Shown: piece after piece, positions 53,370 to 61,715 of the stretch
How positions within the stretch are numbered: the first letter of the stretch is position 1
How the letters are laid out: each line of letters opens with the position of its first letter
NCBI GenBank assembly: GCA_041940025.1
Contig: JBGTSY010000008.1
Span: 1-64,000 of the forward strand
Reading direction: 5' to 3'
DNA from: UBA5859 sp041940025
Lineage (GTDB): Bacteria; Pseudomonadota; Gammaproteobacteria; UBA5859
Length of the DNA: 64,000 bases
Notes under the pieces: model-generated
Told to the model about the DNA's origin: nothing
Databases searched by the model: none
What the model saw: only the letters and a program-made list of their open reading frames with translations
Made by a program: the position numbers and the translations under genes

Positions 53370-53444
53370 TCGGTTAATTTTGTGAATCACTTTATATGGT
53401 GATACAGTTTCCCTGCTTTTTATTCTAAAACCAAGGAGGGAGAG

Positions 53445-53756
53445 ATGAAAAAAGCGCTAACTATCATTTTGTTTGTTGTATCCGTTGTGACACCCACGTT
53501 TGTTTCTACCCAGATTGCCGCCGCGCCGGTTGCCGATGAAGACAGGCTACAGATCGAATCGGTTGTTAATATCAACCAGGCATCGGTTGAGGACTTGCAT
53601 GCAATGATTTTGGGCGTAGGTGCGAAAAAGGCCGAGGCCATTGTCGCTTATCGAAATGCCAATGGTCCTTTTAAAAACATCGAAGAGCTCACTCGAGTTA
53701 AAGGCATTGGGCAGTCGATACTAGATAAAAACAAGAATAGATTAGTGGTGGAATAG
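53445..53756 (+). CDS. ComEA-like helix-hairpin-helix DNA-binding protein
   Basis: The 103-residue precursor has a signal peptide (about 1-27, ending AAA). The rest is a double helix-hairpin-helix domain: VNINQASVEDLHAMILGVGAKKAEAIVAYR and ELTRVKGIGQSILDKNKNRL. Exported HhH proteins of this size (ComEA, YbaV) bind incoming DNA in the periplasm during transformation. A type IV pilin gene lies 1 kb downstream, which fits but does not prove DNA uptake. AAGGAGG precedes the ATG and a clear terminator follows. Confidence 0.9.
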   Translation: MKKALTIILFVVSVVTPTFVSTQIAAAPVADEDRLQIESVVNINQASVEDLHAMILGVGAKKAEAIVAYRNANGPFKNIEELTRVKGIGQSILDKNKNRLVVE

Positions 53757-53765
53757 AGGTAGAAT

Positions 53766-53792
53766 AGAGCGGGGGAGTACCCCGCTCTTTTT
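53766..53792 (+). terminator. Terminator after the ComEA-like gene
   Basis: AGAGCGGGG (53766-53774) and CCCCGCTCT (53780-53788) form a 9-base-pair stem with a five-base loop, followed by TTTT. It starts nine bases after the stop codon. Confidence 0.9.
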
Positions 53793-53817
53793 AATCAAAA
53801 ACGATAGGGATGTTCAT

Positions 53818-54687
53818 TTGACAATTCAAATCAGAAAAGCTGTGTTTCCCGTGGCAGGATTGGGAACTCGATTTCTCCCGGCGACCAAAGCAAGTCCCAA
53901 AGAGATGCTGCCCATTGTAGATAAGCCACTGATTCAATACGCGGTGGAAGAGGCAATTGAGGCAGGCGTGACTGAACTGATTTTTATTACCAGTAGTTAC
54001 AAACGTGCGATTGCCGATCATTTTGACTCTAACTATGAGTTAGAAGCGAAATTGTTGGAGGCAGGTAAACAGGAACTGCTGGATAAAGTGCGGCAGGTCA
54101 AGCCCACCGGCGTTTCCTGTGTGTTTATGCGACAACCGGAAACTTTGGGTTTGGGGCACGCAGTGGGCTGTGCTGAGCCCCTTGTGGGAGATGAACCCTT
54201 TGCGGTTATATTGGCAGATGACCTAATTGATACCACGGGTGAAGGCTGTTTAAAACAGATGTTACAAGTGGAGCAGGGCGCTTCAGTGATTGCTGTTCAG
54301 CAGGTGCCAAGATCCCATACAGAACGTTATGGGATGGTTGCAGTGGAAAAGAGCGACAATGGTTTTTCTCGTATTCAGCAGATTGTAGAAAAACCTCTGC
54401 CGGAATCGGCGCCGTCTGATTTAGGCGTGGTGGGTCGTTATATTCTGCCTGGAGAGATATTTGAGATTATTCGTAATACTCACCCTGGATCCGGGGGAGA
54501 GATCCAACTCACTGATGCGATTGCCACATTGTTAAATAAATCTCCAGTTTATGCCTATCAATTCGATGGCATTCGCTATGATTGTGGTAGCAAATTAGGC
54601 TATTTGCAGGCGACGGTGGAGTTGGGGGCGAAGCATCCAGAAGTGGGGGATGCTTTTAGTGATTATTTGCTTCAACGCTTTTGCTAG
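53818..54687 (+). CDS. galU: UTP--glucose-1-phosphate uridylyltransferase
   Basis: GalU makes UDP-glucose for lipopolysaccharide and exopolysaccharide synthesis. The 289-residue enzyme has the nucleotidyltransferase motif VAGLGTRFLPATKASPKEMLPI, then QPETLGLGHAV, LADDLI and VEKPLPESAPSDLGVVGRYI. The start is TTG at 53818 with TAGGGA seven bases before it; it begins MTIQIRKAVFPVAG as expected for the family. It is transcribed alone after the terminator. Confidence 0.96.
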   Translation: MTIQIRKAVFPVAGLGTRFLPATKASPKEMLPIVDKPLIQYAVEEAIEAGVTELIFITSSYKRAIADHFDSNYELEAKLLEAGKQELLDKVRQVKPTGVSCVFMRQPETLGLGHAVGCAEPLVGDEPFAVILADDLIDTTGEGCLKQMLQVEQGASVIAVQQVPRSHTERYGMVAVEKSDNGFSRIQQIVEKPLPESAPSDLGVVGRYILPGEIFEIIRNTHPGSGGEIQLTDAIATLLNKSPVYAYQFDGIRYDCGSKLGYLQATVELGAKHPEVGDAFSDYLLQRFC

Positions 54688-54798
54688 CGACATCGCATTT
54701 TAAGCGCATTTACTTCAAGATTCAGGTAGTTTTGCCGACAGACTGAATGAAACAAAAGGGTATGTTGGCCCATTTTTATTCATTTCGGGATTCAAAAC

Positions 54799-55188
54799 AT
54801 GACTGAAAAATCTAGCATCAGTGGTTTTACTTTAATTGAATTAATGATTACTGTAGCAATACTAGCCATCTTGATGACTATTGCTGTCCCTGCCTATCAG
54901 GACTATACCACAAAGAGCAAGCGCGCCGATGCAAAGGTGACTCTCATGCAGGAGGCGCAAGCCTTAGAACGCTTTTTCTCCACGAATAGTACTTATGTGT
55001 CTGGGGCAGCTACGGTGACTTCCGAACATGGCTATTGGCAAGTTGTGCCCACATTGACAACTACCACTTACAGTCTCACTGCCAGTCCCGTGTCCCCACA
55101 TTCGGATTCCAAGTGTGCCAGTTTTACGTTAACGCAGACGGGTGCGCAGACCTATACTGGATCAGGTACCAATAACGATTGTTGGTAA
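54799..55188 (+). CDS. Type IV pilin-like protein (PilE/minor pilin type)
   Basis: The 129-residue prepilin has a short leader (MTEKSSISG) cut by PilD before FTLIELMITVAILAILMTIAVPAY, the type III signal/N-terminal helix with Glu5. The globular part begins DYTTKSKRADAKVTLMQEAQALERFFSTN, the PilE-like minor pilin pattern, and carries a pair of Cys near the C-terminus. It would be part of a type IV pilus or pseudopilus. No other pilus gene is close. A terminator follows. Confidence 0.92.
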   Translation: MTEKSSISGFTLIELMITVAILAILMTIAVPAYQDYTTKSKRADAKVTLMQEAQALERFFSTNSTYVSGAATVTSEHGYWQVVPTLTTTTYSLTASPVSPHSDSKCASFTLTQTGAQTYTGSGTNNDCW

Positions 55189-55206
55189 TTCGTCCTATTT
55201 AAAATG

Positions 55207-55231
55207 ATCCTGCAATTCGCAGGATTGTTTT
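55207..55231 (+). terminator. Terminator after the pilin gene
   Basis: ATCCTGC (55207-55213) and GCAGGAT (55219-55225) form a seven-base-pair stem with a five-base loop, followed by TGTTTTATT. It lies 18 bases after the pilin stop. Confidence 0.7.
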
Positions 55232-55684
55232 ATTCGAGAGACCAGAAATGCTTGATAAAGCGTCGGTCGTTCGTTTTTTAAAGCTTCCAATCCAATCTAT
55301 TCCTAGAACATTAACCACACAGCATTAGCGCTTGGGTTATCTTTAAAGCCTATATGTTGACATGGTTTTATAGAAACTGAATTGATTTTCAAATCGAAAT
55401 TATAAATCCCTTTTTTGCAGTCAGTCCGGTTGAGATCTGGCGACATTAATCGCAGCTGTGTGTTTTGGTCTGACGACTCGTTGCGACTCCTGTGCCCTCT
55501 ATTAAAAAAACTCGTTCCCAATTTGGTCATCATAGTGCAGTATGCAATATGGGGTTACACTATGGCTCTAATATGCAAGCAGGCCCGGATAGGATGACAC
55601 TGGCTCCAGATTGGTTGGAGAATAAAAAATAAGAGTGGCCTTGAATTATATTAGCTTTCACTATCAAGTTAATATTCTAAAGGT
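55232..55684. other. Intergenic region with no convincing gene
   Basis: Short frames exist on both strands (for example 55303-55533 minus and 55415-55597 plus). They have no ribosome binding sites, no family motifs and irregular composition. One could be a decayed pilin-like gene, but I cannot show it. Confidence 0.4.
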
Positions 55685-56455
55685 GTGACAGGTAGGTATT
55701 TGGATCCAAACAGGTTAAATAAGCGGATGCTGACAAATCAGTCTGAACGAGTTCGATTCGGGTTTAACTTAGCCCGTGTCATCTTATTTTTGTTGCTGGT
55801 GGTAGTGCTCATGCAGATCTCCCAACTCCTCGATATGGATGACCTTTTTAGTCGTCAAGGATTGTCGAAGATGATTGACTGGTTACAGATGTGGGGCGAA
55901 GAGTGGGGCTTGTTGGGGCCACTGGTAGTCACGGTTTTGGCCGTGTTCACAGTAGTGATCAATATTCCTACAGTCATTGTGTTGGTATCCATTTCCATTA
56001 TTTATGGTCCTCTGTCCGCCATGATTATGGGCATCATCTATTGGGCAGTGGCTTGTATGGTGATCCATTTTATTGTGCAACACTTGGGCGGGGAAATGGT
56101 CTCTAGTATATTAAAAACGTTACCCAAAAAAGCACTGTCCCTGGTCACCAATAATCTATTTCGTTCTGTTCTCTATACTCGGCTCATCATGTTTGCCTTA
56201 CCGCCAAGTAACTGGATGTTGGCCACCTTACCTCTCAAAGCCCGAGATTTTGTCATGGCTTCCTCACTTGGCGCATTACCACACATTTTGGTATGGAGTA
56301 GTTTGGGCCCAAGAGTCATCAACAATCTATTGCTTGCCGAACCGGGATGGTGGCACTCACCAGAGGTGATTTTTATTGCCACTTATGGAGTGGTTTTAAC
56401 TCTAACAGTGAAATTTTTCCTACCCAACGATGGGGATTCTGTCGCCTCTGAATAG
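55685..56455 (+). CDS. TVP38/TMEM64-family (VTT domain) membrane protein
   Basis: The 256-residue membrane protein has an N-terminal helix at about 28-48. A VTT/SNARE-associated-type domain (about 75-235) follows, with paired helices, a re-entrant-like GPLVVTVLAVFTVVINIPTVI segment, and the later LIMFALPPSNWMLATLPLKARDF and LPHILVWSSLG segments. VTT proteins include DedA-like lipid scramblases and transporters. The start is uncertain: GTG 55685, TTG 55700 and ATG 55727 are all in frame. It is monocistronic. Confidence 0.8.
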   Translation: MTGRYLDPNRLNKRMLTNQSERVRFGFNLARVILFLLLVVVLMQISQLLDMDDLFSRQGLSKMIDWLQMWGEEWGLLGPLVVTVLAVFTVVINIPTVIVLVSISIIYGPLSAMIMGIIYWAVACMVIHFIVQHLGGEMVSSILKTLPKKALSLVTNNLFRSVLYTRLIMFALPPSNWMLATLPLKARDFVMASSLGALPHILVWSSLGPRVINNLLLAEPGWWHSPEVIFIATYGVVLTLTVKFFLPNDGDSVASE

Positions 56456-56526
56456 ATCACAGATTTGGGTTTTTTGCCGAGCCATTTTTTATTGGTAAAT
56501 CGTGTCTTATAAATTCATTTAACAGC

Positions 56527-56551
56527 AAGCCTGACCCTGTAGGCCAGGCTT
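56527..56551 (-). terminator. Probable terminator hairpin after the first AlkB-like gene
   Basis: AAGCCTGACC and GGCCAGGCTT form a 10-base stem with one mismatch and a five-base loop, 27 bases after the gene's stop on the minus strand. The T-tail is weak. Confidence 0.45.
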
Positions 56552-56577
56552 TGATACGTGGAATTCGCCGTCCTGGC

Positions 56578-57843
56578 TTAGATGATGCCGTCGGCTTTTA
56601 GCTTCTCGCGTTGCTGTTTGGCATGCTCTATTAACATGGGAATACCACTTTTCTGGTTTGCCTCCATTGCCAGCCTATATTCTTCCGGAGAAGCGTATTT
56701 TTCATCCCACTCAATTAATTTGGGCACCATCAATTCTTCCCACTTTTTCTTGTTGCGGGACAGGCCCATCATTTTCATATAGCCTCCGGGGAGTTGCGGG
56801 CCTTCCAAATGGGGTAAGAGATCCCAAAACTCCCTTTCAGGAACATCGTGGTGATCTGCATGCCGGCCGATGCCGTCAGATAACCAGTTTGTTACTCGGT
56901 GTGTACAACCCCAGGAGTGATGTATTTCGATCGCTTCATCGGGATCTCGTACTAAACCATAATGTTGCACGTATACCCCTGCTTTATATCCCAAATGAGA
57001 CTGTATCACCGCTAGCGCAAAGAAAAATAGACCCATGAAACCAGTGAGCATAAATACCATCAATACAATCAATGCTTCTAGTGCAAAGCCCCGGAATAAT
57101 TTATTTTTCCAGGAGTGGACAGGTAGTCCCAGTTTCTTTAAGCGATTTGCTTCTATTTCATAAACGATTTGATAGTCTTGTTTCAGTGTGCGTTTGATAA
57201 ATTGACCGATGCTCTCTCCCCGCAACGCCGTGCTGCTATCGTATGGGGTGGCGGCTGTCAGGTGGTGACCATAGGGATGCTCGATCGCATAGTAGCTGAA
57301 TAGGTTTAACGCACCCATAGCGCGGGACAAGCCTACAGAAAAGGGCTCATGAGTGCGGTGACACAGTTCGTGTCCAATGGCTACGGTGCCTAAGCTAGCA
57401 GTGACGCTCATCAACAGGGTGGCGATAACATACTGAAATATTCCATCATCGGCATGGGCGGCCAGCATATCGAAACCGGTCAGCGACTGCGTTAGCGCGG
57501 CAATACCGAAAAGATCCCCGCCGTTATGGGCATGGGCCATTACCCAAAGAAAGCCTAGGAAAGTAGCGAAGGTGAAAAATCCATAGAAATACATGCCATA
57601 AACAAAAATACGACTGTGTTTCCATTCGTAGGTGACTTCATCTTGTCCCAAAATGGGTTCTAACACCGCTAAAGCCACTATAAAGGCTATAAATCCCCAA
57701 CCGACTACGGAAGAATTGGTGAATACCAAGAAAGCTGCGGCCAGTGAGATACCCATTGGTACCAAGTATGGGAGATACATCCAGGCTTTAGCTTCGGGTT
57801 TGCTAGTAGGGACAGAAGTAGCAGAGTGTGCAACAGCATTCAT
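56578..57843 (-). CDS. AlkB-type alkane/fatty-acyl hydroxylase (integral membrane di-iron)
   Basis: The 421-residue membrane protein belongs to the AlkB/desaturase superfamily. The His boxes are GHELCHR (157-163), EHPYGHH (188-194) and RHADHH (327-332), with QHYGLVR (293-299) in place of the NxVEHYGL signature. It has about six membrane helices, the layout of alkane 1-monooxygenase, which hydroxylates terminal carbons using rubredoxin-supplied electrons. No rubredoxin gene is adjacent. The start is the ATG at 57843 with GAGAGGA upstream; the frame extends to a GTG just above. A paralogue lies 2.3 kb away on the other strand. Confidence 0.88.
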   Translation of the reverse strand: MNAVAHSATSVPTSKPEAKAWMYLPYLVPMGISLAAAFLVFTNSSVVGWGFIAFIVALAVLEPILGQDEVTYEWKHSRIFVYGMYFYGFFTFATFLGFLWVMAHAHNGGDLFGIAALTQSLTGFDMLAAHADDGIFQYVIATLLMSVTASLGTVAIGHELCHRTHEPFSVGLSRAMGALNLFSYYAIEHPYGHHLTAATPYDSSTALRGESIGQFIKRTLKQDYQIVYEIEANRLKKLGLPVHSWKNKLFRGFALEALIVLMVFMLTGFMGLFFFALAVIQSHLGYKAGVYVQHYGLVRDPDEAIEIHHSWGCTHRVTNWLSDGIGRHADHHDVPEREFWDLLPHLEGPQLPGGYMKMMGLSRNKKKWEELMVPKLIEWDEKYASPEEYRLAMEANQKSGIPMLIEHAKQQREKLKADGII

Positions 57844-58016
57844 TGGACTGGGTCCTCTCACAAGAAAAATGAACAGATAGATGCATTGGTTATGTTTTCC
57901 GAATATGAGCGGAAAACATAACGCAGTATGACACCTTATTCCCGTGCCCTGCTAGGTGAGGTTGCCAAAGTATTACTTATCTAAGGTTAGGAAAAGACTA
58001 ATAGGGTTTGTGGCAC

Positions 58017-58043
58017 AAAAAAGCCCGCTGATGCGGGCTTTTT
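58017..58043 (-). terminator. Terminator after the Bax-inhibitor-1 gene
   Basis: AAGCCCGC (58021-58028) and GCGGGCTT (58033-58040) form an 8-base-pair stem with a four-base loop. A T-run follows on either strand, so it could act in both directions. It lies 24 bases after the stop codon at 58067. Confidence 0.88.
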
Positions 58044-58066
58044 GATTCGATAATTCAGGGCTTGTA

Positions 58067-58750
58067 TCAATCGTCACCAGACAAGGCAGTGAAAATATTC
58101 AGTAGGTGTACAAACAAGATATAAATATCAAGGTATAAACTAACTGTCGCCATGACATAGTTTGTTTCGCCACCGTGAATGATACGGCTTGTGTCGTAGA
58201 GAATGAGTCCGGAAGCCAGAAGAGCCATAACAGCGGACACACCGACCATCATTCCGGATACTTCTACATTAAAAAAGGAGCTAGCAGCGAATAACCCGAG
58301 CGATGTGATGATGGCCACAATGAGTCCGGTCATCAAAAAGCCGCGCATATAACTGAAATCTTTTTTGGTGGTCAATGTGTAAGCCGATAGCCCAACAAAT
58401 ACAGCGCCAGTGGTCCCTAGTGCGCTCATCACCGTTGTGGAACCTCCGGGTACTTTTAAGTACATATCAAGCATTGGACCTAGGAACAGCCCCATAAATC
58501 CAGTAAATGCAAAGACTAGCGGTAAGCTCCAAATACTGTTACGTAATACGTTTAGCAACACCAACGAGCCAATCATCACACCCAACTGTATGAATGGGTT
58601 AATTGGAGGCATGTTTAGTACCATGGCGGTTCCTGCAGTACCTGCACTGAACAGCAACGTGAGAGAGAGTAACAAGTAAGTGTTTCTTAGTACCTTATTG
58701 GTAGCTAAAATTGATTCTTGGCTTTTTGCAATCTGGACTTGTGAATCCAT
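58067..58750 (-). CDS. Bax inhibitor-1/YccA family membrane protein
   Basis: The protein of 227 residues has about seven membrane helices and the BI-1 pattern: LRNTYLLLSLTLLFSAG near the N-terminus, GPMLDMYLK, and the closing ILYDTSRIIHGGETNYVMATVSLYLDIYILFVHLLNIF with its acidic residues. YccA in E. coli is an FtsH substrate and modulates SecY quality control; related proteins leak calcium or protons. The ATG at 58750 follows AGGAG at ten bases; an upstream in-frame start lacks this. It is monocistronic. Confidence 0.93.
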   Translation of the reverse strand: MDSQVQIAKSQESILATNKVLRNTYLLLSLTLLFSAGTAGTAMVLNMPPINPFIQLGVMIGSLVLLNVLRNSIWSLPLVFAFTGFMGLFLGPMLDMYLKVPGGSTTVMSALGTTGAVFVGLSAYTLTTKKDFSYMRGFLMTGLIVAIITSLGLFAASSFFNVEVSGMMVGVSAVMALLASGLILYDTSRIIHGGETNYVMATVSLYLDIYILFVHLLNIFTALSGDD

Positions 58751-58801
58751 TGATTCGCTTCTCCTAAAATGATTCCATGAATGTTGACCCATTATAACCA
58801 A

Positions 58802-59108
58802 ATAATCGGCATGAATGCTTGACGCTCTAGTTACATTTTATAGAACGAATATTTTCCGAGAAGTGTTCCGATAATTTTGTAACTTTTTGCAGATTCCGGT
58901 ATGCTTCACGCCCATTCTAATCCCTTGTAATATAGGGATTCTTTACTTGGATTTCAACTGAATGTGGATAACTTGCAATATAACCGTTTATTCATTATGG
59001 GAATCTTTTAAAAACATTTAGATTAAGCATTCGTCACCTGGTTTTGTCATATTTCTAGAGGGGTTCAGCACAAGCGCGATTTCGATTTTTTGGCCGAGGT
59101 GGGGTAAA
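58802..59108. other. Intergenic region upstream of the tRNA-Ser repeat
   Basis: No gene. A 7+7 inverted repeat (AATCCCT at 58919-58925, AGGGATT at 58934-58940) is visible but has no T-tail. The promoter of the Bax-inhibitor gene must lie near 58802-58850. Confidence 0.45.
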
Positions 59109-59222
59109 TGAGGTCGCTTTGTGACCGAATATAAGCGGCGGGGGAGCCGCGTTCTCTCTGCAATGTTAATGTAGAGTAGAACATTTAATCTCCCCATATT
59201 GGAGAGCTGGCTGAGTGGTCGA
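59109..59222 (+). repeat. Direct repeat copy A (tRNA-Ser leader and 5' end)
   Basis: A 114-base segment recurs almost unchanged at 59282-59395, 173 bases further on, with only a few base differences (gctttg versus acttag near the start, gtagagt versus gtagagc later). It holds a TATAAG box followed by a GC-rich hairpin (GCGGC-N6-GCCGC at 59135-59150) and the 5' end of a tRNA-Ser. Confidence 0.9.
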
Positions 59223-59281
59223 CAACCACTGCTTCAGCAGTGTTGAACGTCGGCGCGTGGCGCGCCAGACGGCCCGTAGGG
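59201..59281 (+). pseudogene. Truncated tRNA-Ser remnant
   Basis: The first 22 bases (59201-59222) equal the 5' end of the intact tRNA-Ser at 59374. After the D-stem start the sequence diverges into a 59-base stretch made mostly of short hairpins: AGTGGT/ACCACT (partly overlapping the tRNA piece), ACTGC/GCAGT and GGCGCG/CGCGCC. No anticodon stem or T-loop of a tRNA is present, so this copy cannot fold as tRNA. Confidence 0.75.
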
Positions 59282-59395
59282 TGAGGTCACTTAGTGACCG
59301 AATATAAGCGGCGGGGGAGCCGCGTTCTCTCTGCAATGTTAATGTAGAGCAGAACATTTAATCTCCCCATATTGGAGAGCTGGCTGAGTGGTCGA
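59282..59395 (+). repeat. Direct repeat copy B (leader of the intact tRNA-Ser)
   Basis: Second copy of the 114-base repeat, running into the complete tRNA-Ser. Its TATAAG (59303-59308), followed by a GC-rich discriminator, could be the -10 of a stringently controlled tRNA promoter. No good -35 is seen at the right distance. Confidence 0.9.
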
Positions 59396-59461
59396 AAGCG
59401 GCGGTCTTGAAAACCGTTGACCCGAAAGGGTCCGGGGGTTCGAATCCCTCGCTCTCCGCCA
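59374..59461 (+). tRNA. tRNA-Ser (anticodon TGA)
   Basis: The 88-base gene has a 7-base-pair acceptor stem (GGAGAGC with GCTCTCC), a D-arm from GCTGGCTGAGTGGTC, and the anticodon loop CTTGAAA giving TGA. A long variable arm (TTGACCCGAAAGGGTCC) typical of serine tRNAs and the T-arm GGGGGTTCGAATCCCTC follow. The discriminator is G and CCA is encoded. It reads UCA codons and, by wobble, other UCN codons. Confidence 0.97.
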
Positions 59462-59547
59462 AATTCATCAATTGGAAATTAAAAATATTTAAACGGGATA
59501 TTCACAGCATAGTAATATCCATTTATTGTCAGTTGATATTGGAACGG

Positions 59548-59871
59548 CTACTTGTCCATAGGATAAATATGTGGCTCAACTTCCAGCTTCTCTATTTTGC
59601 TCCCCGACATAACAATTAAACCTCGGTATCGGCTCTGCCCAGTGGAAGTGAACTCAAATTGGTAGTGTCGAACGAATCGCAACTTGCCAGTCTGATGACG
59701 TGTCGGCCATACCTTTGACAACCAAATTGATTGATCTAAAAATTGAATGTTGGTGCTTTGACAATAGGCATCAACTGCATCTAAAGCTATTTTCTTTTTA
59801 GCATCACTTTGCCACCAGAAGTAGATTAAAAAAGCGAAAAAACTGATTGAGATAACCGTAAAAATTGACAA
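59548..59871 (-). CDS. DUF3301 family protein
   Basis: The 107-residue protein has one N-terminal membrane helix (about 3-20, with FWWQSDAKK after it). A small soluble domain follows, with CQSTNIQFLDQSIWL and LRFVRHYQFEFTSTGQSRYRG, the DUF3301 pattern known from gammaproteobacteria. Function unknown. It is transcribed alone on the minus strand between the tRNA-Ser and the second AlkB-like gene. The 290 bases after it are AT-rich and hold the divergent promoters. Confidence 0.82.
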   Translation of the reverse strand: MSIFTVISISFFAFLIYFWWQSDAKKKIALDAVDAYCQSTNIQFLDQSIWLSKVWPTRHQTGKLRFVRHYQFEFTSTGQSRYRGLIVMSGSKIEKLEVEPHIYPMDK

Positions 59872-60163
59872 GTATTTTCTCTCGAATTAGAGGTGGCGAT
59901 TAACTGATCCTAGGACAGACAACAATTGAAGGTCAGGTATGCCAAGTATCGTTCAGGAACTTTAAAACAAGGTGACCTGTTGTAGTAATTCTCAATTGGA
60001 TCTGGTTGGATTTAGCTAATTATAATTATTGATGGATTGCTCTCACAAATTTATTGGTCAATGACTTTGCCAATAAATATACTAATCACTTATTAAAAAT
60101 ATACGGTTTTGTTCTCACTAATAAAGCTAAAAATAGAAAATAATTTAAAAGAGAGAGGTTAAG

Positions 60164-61384
60164 ATGGAGGCATTAAAGGCAGGATGGAAGTATGGTCGCT
60201 TCTTTTTAGTGACTTGGGTATTGCTCGGCGGCATCGTGCTCATGGCAATGGGTGGAGATGCATTATCCGATTATATGGTGACCTTTGGATTAGTCGCACT
60301 CTTGTTGGACTTGACACTTGGAGAAGACTTCAATGTGTACCAGTACGACAACGGACAAATTTTCTACCCCATGCAATATTTCAGTCAATTGGTGTCAGTT
60401 GCCAGTTGTTTGATGTTTGCTTGGGTGCTAGGCGTGCCAAATGATTTCCTTGGTATTGCTGCCATTGTCCAAGGGCTGACGGGGTATGATATGTTGGCAG
60501 CGCATGCGAACGACACCATGGGATTTTATGTGGCTGCGGGTAGCGTGGCGATTATTGGCGCAGCGATTGGTTCGATAGCAGTCGGGCACGAGTTGACTCA
60601 TCGAAAAGATATGCCGTTCGCCAATTTTATGGGACGAGTTGGGCAGGCCTTTGGTATGCACACTCGGTTTTCGATCCGCCACCCGTACGGGCATCATAAT
60701 TGGGTCTGTACGCCAAAGGATCCCGCTACTGCCCGCCGAGGTGAAAATTTCTATCCATTCGCGCTACGCTCCATAGTGGGTCAAAACCAGCAAGTATGGG
60801 AGTTAGAAGCCGGTCGCCTGAGAAAAATGGGGAAATCTCCGTGGACCTATGAAAACCAAGTACTACGAGGCTGGGGAATGGAGTTGATTGCCATGAGCTT
60901 GTTCGTCATTGCCGCAGGATGGACTGGTGTGATGGGATTTTTAATTGTTGGATTAGGTGTGAACATCGCTCTGGAGCTGGCCAATTACATCGAACATTAT
61001 GGATTAATTCGGGCGGAAGATAAGCCGCAGCAAGTCAGGCATGCATGGAACGATAACCATACTTTTTCTTACTGGGCCACGGTAGCCATTGCACGTCATG
61101 CTCACCACCATGCTGATGCAGATGTGGCGTTTTGGGATTTGAAACCTTATGTCACTGAGGCACCAAGAATGCCCTTTGGTTATTTACTCACTATCCTCTG
61201 TGCTTTGATCCCACCGCTTTGGCATACTGTGATGAATCAACTGCTGATTAAATGGGATCGAGAGATGGCGAGCGATGAGGAGCGAGCCATTGCCGCCAAG
61301 GAGAACATTGTCAGCGGGCAAGAATCTCTCATTGAGGCAGGAAACGCCTATTACGAAGCAACTTCTCTTGTGGATGCTGCTTAG
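60164..61384 (+). CDS. AlkB-type hydroxylase, second paralogue
   Basis: The 406-residue membrane protein shares the AlkB layout with the gene at 56578: GHELTHR (141-147), RHPYGHH (172-178), NYIEHYGLIR (274-283) and RHAHHHAD (311-318). About six membrane helices separate them. NYIEHYGL matches the canonical alkane-monooxygenase signature better than the first paralogue. It shares LTGxDMLAAHA with that gene, so the two descend from one ancestor. A GAGAGAGG sequence precedes the ATG. Substrate (alkane, fatty acid or sterol chain) is not fixed by sequence. A strong terminator follows. Confidence 0.88.
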   Translation: MEALKAGWKYGRFFLVTWVLLGGIVLMAMGGDALSDYMVTFGLVALLLDLTLGEDFNVYQYDNGQIFYPMQYFSQLVSVASCLMFAWVLGVPNDFLGIAAIVQGLTGYDMLAAHANDTMGFYVAAGSVAIIGAAIGSIAVGHELTHRKDMPFANFMGRVGQAFGMHTRFSIRHPYGHHNWVCTPKDPATARRGENFYPFALRSIVGQNQQVWELEAGRLRKMGKSPWTYENQVLRGWGMELIAMSLFVIAAGWTGVMGFLIVGLGVNIALELANYIEHYGLIRAEDKPQQVRHAWNDNHTFSYWATVAIARHAHHHADADVAFWDLKPYVTEAPRMPFGYLLTILCALIPPLWHTVMNQLLIKWDREMASDEERAIAAKENIVSGQESLIEAGNAYYEATSLVDAA

Positions 61385-61440
61385 TAGAGAGAGCTCAGTT
61401 TTTATGAAAATCGATTAAAATCAAACTAAGTTAGAAAATG

Positions 61441-61467
61441 AGGCCCAGTCATCTGGGCCTTTTTTTG
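61441..61467 (+). terminator. Terminator after the second AlkB-like gene
   Basis: AGGCCCAG (61441-61448) and CTGGGCCT (61453-61460) form an 8-base-pair stem with a TCAT loop, followed by seven T. Confidence 0.94.
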
Positions 61468-61547
61468 ATAAAATATCTTTAGTTCTCATTTATTTAACTA
61501 AACAAGAATCCAAACTCCTGATAAAATTACCGCTTTCGGTTAACTAT

Positions 61548-61659
61548 GGTGGCCTGCGTTGGTCCCCTCGCGACAATAAGCTGTGAACCCCGTCAGGCCC
61601 GGAAGGGAGCAGCGGCAGCAGTGGACTTGGGCGCCGGGGTGTGGCTGGCGCAGGTTACC
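61548..61659 (+). ncRNA. ffs: Signal recognition particle 4.5S RNA
   Basis: The core of the bacterial SRP RNA is visible: GTCAGGCCCGGAAGGGAGC with the GGAA tetraloop and the symmetric and asymmetric loops bound by Ffh, then AGCAG and the matching return strand GCGCCGGGGTG. The ends pair (GGTGGCCTGCG with CGCAGGTTACC, with G-U pairs), giving about 112 bases. It lies directly before dnaX, the position found in many gammaproteobacteria. Confidence 0.95.
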
Positions 61660-61715
61660 TCCATTTGTTGTAATATCTTTGCATCGACTATGGGGTAAGA
61701 GAGTTAGCATTTCAA

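Noticed and set aside
55303..55533. Possible minus-strand gene downstream of the pilin
   Set aside because: No ribosome binding site, irregular composition and no family features.
58919..58940. Inverted repeat AATCCCT/AGGGATT as a terminator
   Set aside because: No gene ends nearby in either direction and no T-run follows.
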